DNA of 17,059 nt from CALBTQ01 sp036725605 (lineage in GTDB: Bacteria; Lernaellota; Lernaellaia; Lernaellales; Lernaellaceae), in NCBI GenBank assembly GCA_036725605.1, contig DAIMDW010000056.1:1-17059 (forward strand), given 5' to 3'. The position numbers were made by a program, and so were the translations under genes. Below are positions 15,144 to 17,059 of the stretch, piece after piece (the stretch's first letter is position 1; every line of letters begins with the position of its first letter). The notes beneath the pieces are model-generated. The model ran no database searches. It saw only the letters and a program-made list of their open reading frames with translations, and had not been told where the DNA came from.

Positions 15144-16154
15144 ATGAAAAATAAGCCCGACGCATTTACTGCATACAATTGGATGCTTGTAACTGAGTTA
15201 CATGGATCTGCAGCATATTTTGTTGGCAATGAGAAAAACTATGAGGAAGTAGACGATGAAATGGTGGACATATATCGTGAGTTCGCCAACGACAAACAAT
15301 TACGTAAATGGATTCAAAATGAGCCCGAAGAATTGTTTCACAACACTTGGGACTCCGCCCGAGAAAGATATTTGCAGTTAAAAAAGTGTAAGTTTTGCAA
15401 AGCGCCACTATTAAAATCAAATTGGCAATTTAAAAAAGACCACATGCGTTATGGGGATTTTGAGGTCTTGTTTTGCCCTACTTGTGCCTTTTGGGCGAGC
15501 GGCTGCAGATATGCTGCATATAGTAAGACTTGGGGTTGGGGGTGGGGATTCTCTACTATGCGTCGGTTTGCCCATGAAATTCCAGAAGAATGTGCGAATG
15601 AACTCGCTCAATATATTCGAGTCCATCCAGATTTTTTACATAGTATTGATCCTAAAAAATTCGAGATACTTGTTCGAGACGTGTTTCGTGCAAATAGAAA
15701 AGCGGCAGAAGTAATTCACGTTGGAGGCCCAAACGACCAAGGAGTTGATGTATTATACGTAGATGATGAAGAAAATGAATGGCTGGTTCAAGTAAAAAGA
15801 CGGGGAAAGCAACGAAAATCTGAACCTTTTTCAACTATTCAATCACTTGCAGGAGCACTTACCATTCATGGGAAACTACATGGAATTGTTGTGTCAACAG
15901 CGCCGCATTTCAGTAAACTTGCTCTCTCTACCGTGACTTCTTTACTCGATCAGGGAATGAAAATTGAGACCGTGGATAAAGGTATCCTTTATAGGATGCT
16001 TGGAAATTTATTACCGTCTAGTCCGTGGAGAAAATTTGTCGAAGAGAACACACTTGGGTTAGATGATGATGAATGGGAAGCTCTTGTTGGTGAGATTATT
16101 GAATCGCTAAGAGTAGATTTGGAAAAACAAGTTGCGTATATGACTAGTCAATGA
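15144..16154 (+). CDS. Zinc-ribbon plus Mrr-type PD-(D/E)XK endonuclease
   Basis: A 336-residue nuclease-like protein, probably a DNA endonuclease of the Mrr/restriction-endonuclease-like fold. GGAG (15131-15134) lies 9 nt before the ATG; an in-frame TTG at 15126 precedes that site. The N-terminus (1-75) is unrecognised. Four Cys form a zinc ribbon: Cys82-x2-Cys85 and Cys111-x2-Cys114. The Mrr_cat-like domain (about 168-265) shows Glu174 in KKFEILVRDVF, then GGPNDQGVDV with catalytic Asp202, then the Q216-V-K218 motif and HGIVVST, so the active site looks intact. The C-terminus (270-336) is charged and helical. Base composition is clearly AT-rich against GC-rich neighbours, and it sits among dispersed repeats, indicating horizontal acquisition. 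It overlaps a second small reading frame by 4 bp. A defence role is inferred, not shown. Confidence 0.82.
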   Translation: MKNKPDAFTAYNWMLVTELHGSAAYFVGNEKNYEEVDDEMVDIYREFANDKQLRKWIQNEPEELFHNTWDSARERYLQLKKCKFCKAPLLKSNWQFKKDHMRYGDFEVLFCPTCAFWASGCRYAAYSKTWGWGWGFSTMRRFAHEIPEECANELAQYIRVHPDFLHSIDPKKFEILVRDVFRANRKAAEVIHVGGPNDQGVDVLYVDDEENEWLVQVKRRGKQRKSEPFSTIQSLAGALTIHGKLHGIVVSTAPHFSKLALSTVTSLLDQGMKIETVDKGILYRMLGNLLPSSPWRKFVEENTLGLDDDEWEALVGEIIESLRVDLEKQVAYMTSQ

Positions 16155-16390
16155 TCGAAATATTAAAAGATGGATCAAAACTAGCACAGAAGATTTCATC
16201 TTATAATAGAGAGGATCAATCGATAGATATTTTGCTTTCTATGATTGAACCTGGATTTCCGGGCCCCCCCATAACTGCGCAAGTCAAAAGCATCCCCTTT
16301 CTTGCTTCTTTGTGGCTTGGCGACGGGCGGGGTGACAAAGGAAGATGTCATTTCAGGATTCGAGTCCAATCAGGCACAGCTTGCGCCTGA
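16151..16390 (+). pseudogene. Truncated AT-rich gene translationally coupled to the nuclease
   Basis: The ATG at 16151 overlaps the nuclease stop (ATGA), a typical sign of operonic coupling. The first 37 or so residues (MIEILKDGSKLAQKISSYN, then REDQSIDILLSMIEPGFPGP) are AT-rich like the nuclease and look like a genuine charged helical N-terminus. At a C7 run (16265-16271) the composition changes to GC-rich and the frame dissolves into a repeat-like low-information sequence, stopping at 16390. The best reading is a partner gene cut off by recombination or insertion near 16265-16280. A frameshift at the homopolymer alone does not rescue it, because I see no clear continuation in the other frames. 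Function not recognisable. Confidence 0.5.
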
Positions 16391-16420
16391 CGGCGAAAGC
16401 TGGGTCACCCGGAAAGGCGG

Positions 16421-16525
16421 TCATTCTGAGGAGCACAACCAGTGCGACGAAGAATCTACTTGCGTGAACGAAAGATCCTTCACTTCCTCCTTCGCCAAGG
16501 CTTCGGAGGATCAACGTTCAGGAAG
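16421..16525. repeat. TCATTCTGAGGAG-type dispersed repeat
   Basis: The stretch begins TCATTCTGAGGAGC, passes GACGAAGAATCTACTTG and AAAGATCCTTC, and ends TTCGGAGGATCAACGTTCAG. I recognise this as a widespread bacterial intergenic repeat type; its spurious translation contains SDEES- and FAKASEDQ-like peptides often mis-annotated as proteins. It is not a gene. Confidence 0.65.
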
Positions 16526-16538
16526 ACTTTTCCGTGTG

Positions 16539-16568
16539 CCACACTTTTGGCGATAGCCAAAGGTGTGG
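16539..16568. repeat. Stem-loop of 13 bp
   Basis: CCACACTTTTGGC (16539-16551) pairs with GCCAAAGGTGTGG (16556-16568) with one wobble pair and a GATA loop. No T tract follows. It lies between two dispersed-repeat blocks and may be the tip of a composite element. Confidence 0.7.
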
Positions 16569-16611
16569 TGATCGCAACCGGATCCACGGGTCGAGCCCGA
16601 GGATGACGGGA

Positions 16612-16667
16612 GACGCCGGGTGGCACTGTTTTGCGAACGAATGAAATGAGTGAGCATAACAGTGGAT
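16612..16667. repeat. Dispersed 56-bp repeat, copy 2 (inverted relative to 1585-1640)
   Basis: The reverse complement matches 1585-1640 at 50 of 56 positions by eye. Directly upstream in plus-strand terms is an inverted CGTCATCC-family block (about 16575-16611), absent from copy 1, so copy 2 is part of a larger composite. Confidence 0.8.
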
Positions 16668-16727
16668 AACAACAACACTGATACACCTCGCTTCGTTCGG
16701 CGAATCAGCGCTATCCAATGGTTATTT

Positions 16728-16830
16728 GTAGGGGCAACTCCCCGTGGTTGCCCTGGTCTGGGTTGCCCTGGCCCGGGTTGCCCTGGCCCGGGTTGCCCTG
16801 GCCCGGGTAGGCACGGGGACCTACCCCTAC
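16728..16830. repeat. GTAGGGG inverted-end element with 15-bp tandem repeat
   Basis: Four tandem 15-bp units (16746-16805) read GGTTGCCCTGGYCYG; the last three are identical and the first differs at two positions. They lie between GTAGGGGCAACTCCCCGTGG (from 16728) and CACGGGGACCTACCCCTAC (to 16830), which are partly complementary, so the whole can fold as a hairpin with a repeat-expanded loop. GTAGGGGCAA elements are a common dispersed repeat type. Confidence 0.85.
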
Positions 16831-16864
16831 GGCGGGCAATGCACTCGAACGACTGTACTATTGG

Positions 16865-16972
16865 CGTGGGACACTTTTTCCCGAGTGTCCCACGTCAAAA
16901 TTTTATAACATTATGATATCGCAAGCGAATCGCAAGCAAAAAGGGTGGGACAAAGTGTCCCGTTTGTCCCAC
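16865..16972. repeat. Two GTGGGACA palindromes
   Basis: The first is a perfect 11-bp inverted repeat, CGTGGGACACT (16865-16875) / AGTGTCCCACG (16884-16894), with an 8-nt loop. The second pairs GTGGGACA (16945-16952) with TGTCCCAC (16965-16972) and contains an inner GGGACA...TGTCCC. A further GGGGACAC lies near 16988. Repeated palindromes of this kind sometimes flank REP-associated transposase genes, but none is visible before the window ends. Confidence 0.75.
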
Positions 16973-17059
16973 GGATAAGGAAAAAAACGGGGACACGAAG
17001 GGATCATGAAACGATAACCGCGTAGCTGGCAGCGTCCTGCAAGACTGATAAGATTGATG

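Larger units (their letters stand above)
16391..17059. other. Gene-free mosaic of dispersed repeats
   Basis: No supported coding region. In order it holds a TCATTCTGAGGAG...GACGAAGAATCT element (from 16421), a hairpin (16539-16568), an inverted CGTCATCC-family block, the second copy of the 56-bp repeat, a 15-bp tandem repeat inside a GTAGGGG element and two GGGACA palindromes. The last 80 bases show only short frames broken by stops. One starts ATG at 17006 and stops after three codons. Confidence 0.6.

Noticed and set aside
16302..16556. 84-codon frame with SDEES/FAKASEDQ-like peptide
   Set aside because: It is a spurious translation of a widespread TCATTCTGAGGAG-type repeat; no ribosome-binding site or domain.
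16728..16830. Possible CRISPR array
   Set aside because: The 15-bp units are directly abutting with no spacers, so this is a simple tandem repeat.

Overview
The window comes from a GC-rich bacterial genome of deltaproteobacterial character. The best guess is an uncultured Myxococcota- or Lernaellota-like lineage. Evidence is indirect: there are no rRNA or tRNA genes. Clues are lipoproteins with long aspartate runs just after the lipobox cysteine, a large FG-GAP protein with Dickkopf-like cysteine-rich modules, a membrane sulfatase-fold enzyme, and intergenic spaces full of short dispersed repeats.

Layout, left to right. Positions 353-1519 encode a poly-Asp-tethered LVIVD beta-propeller lipoprotein, closed by a clear terminator. 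A small operon follows (1678-2557): a DUF952 protein and a DUF7000-like protein. The next gap holds SSR-like repeats and a broken duplicate of the DUF7000-like C-terminus. The minus-strand gene 3009-5885 is a 958-residue surface protein with seven FG-GAP repeats and duplicated Cys-rich modules. Divergent from it is a two-component pair (6274-8053): a NarL-type membrane histidine kinase and its LuxR/FixJ-type regulator. A minus-strand sulfatase-fold membrane enzyme (8296-10086) and an unrecognised helical protein with a membrane or secreted C-terminus (10439-11761) follow. A plus-strand lipoprotein peptidase of the TAP/S33 type (12018-13778) converges on a small hypothetical gene (13923-14468).

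The right end differs. After a repeat-rich spacer, an AT-rich gene (15144-16154) encodes a zinc-ribbon plus Mrr-type PD-(D/E)XK nuclease. It overlaps by 4 bp a second AT-rich reading frame that breaks off at a C7 tract near 16265. This looks like an acquired, partly eroded nuclease operon, possibly defensive. The last 700 bp is a mosaic of dispersed repeats, a 15-bp tandem repeat and GGGACA palindromes, with no gene.

No complete multi-gene novel system is demonstrated. The best leads are the nuclease with its truncated partner, the in-frame secreted peptide start inside the 10439-11761 gene, the histidine kinase whose reading frame runs upstream of its first ATG to a strong Shine-Dalgarno and an ACG codon, the DUF7000-like gene remnant, and the repeat families shared between the spacers.
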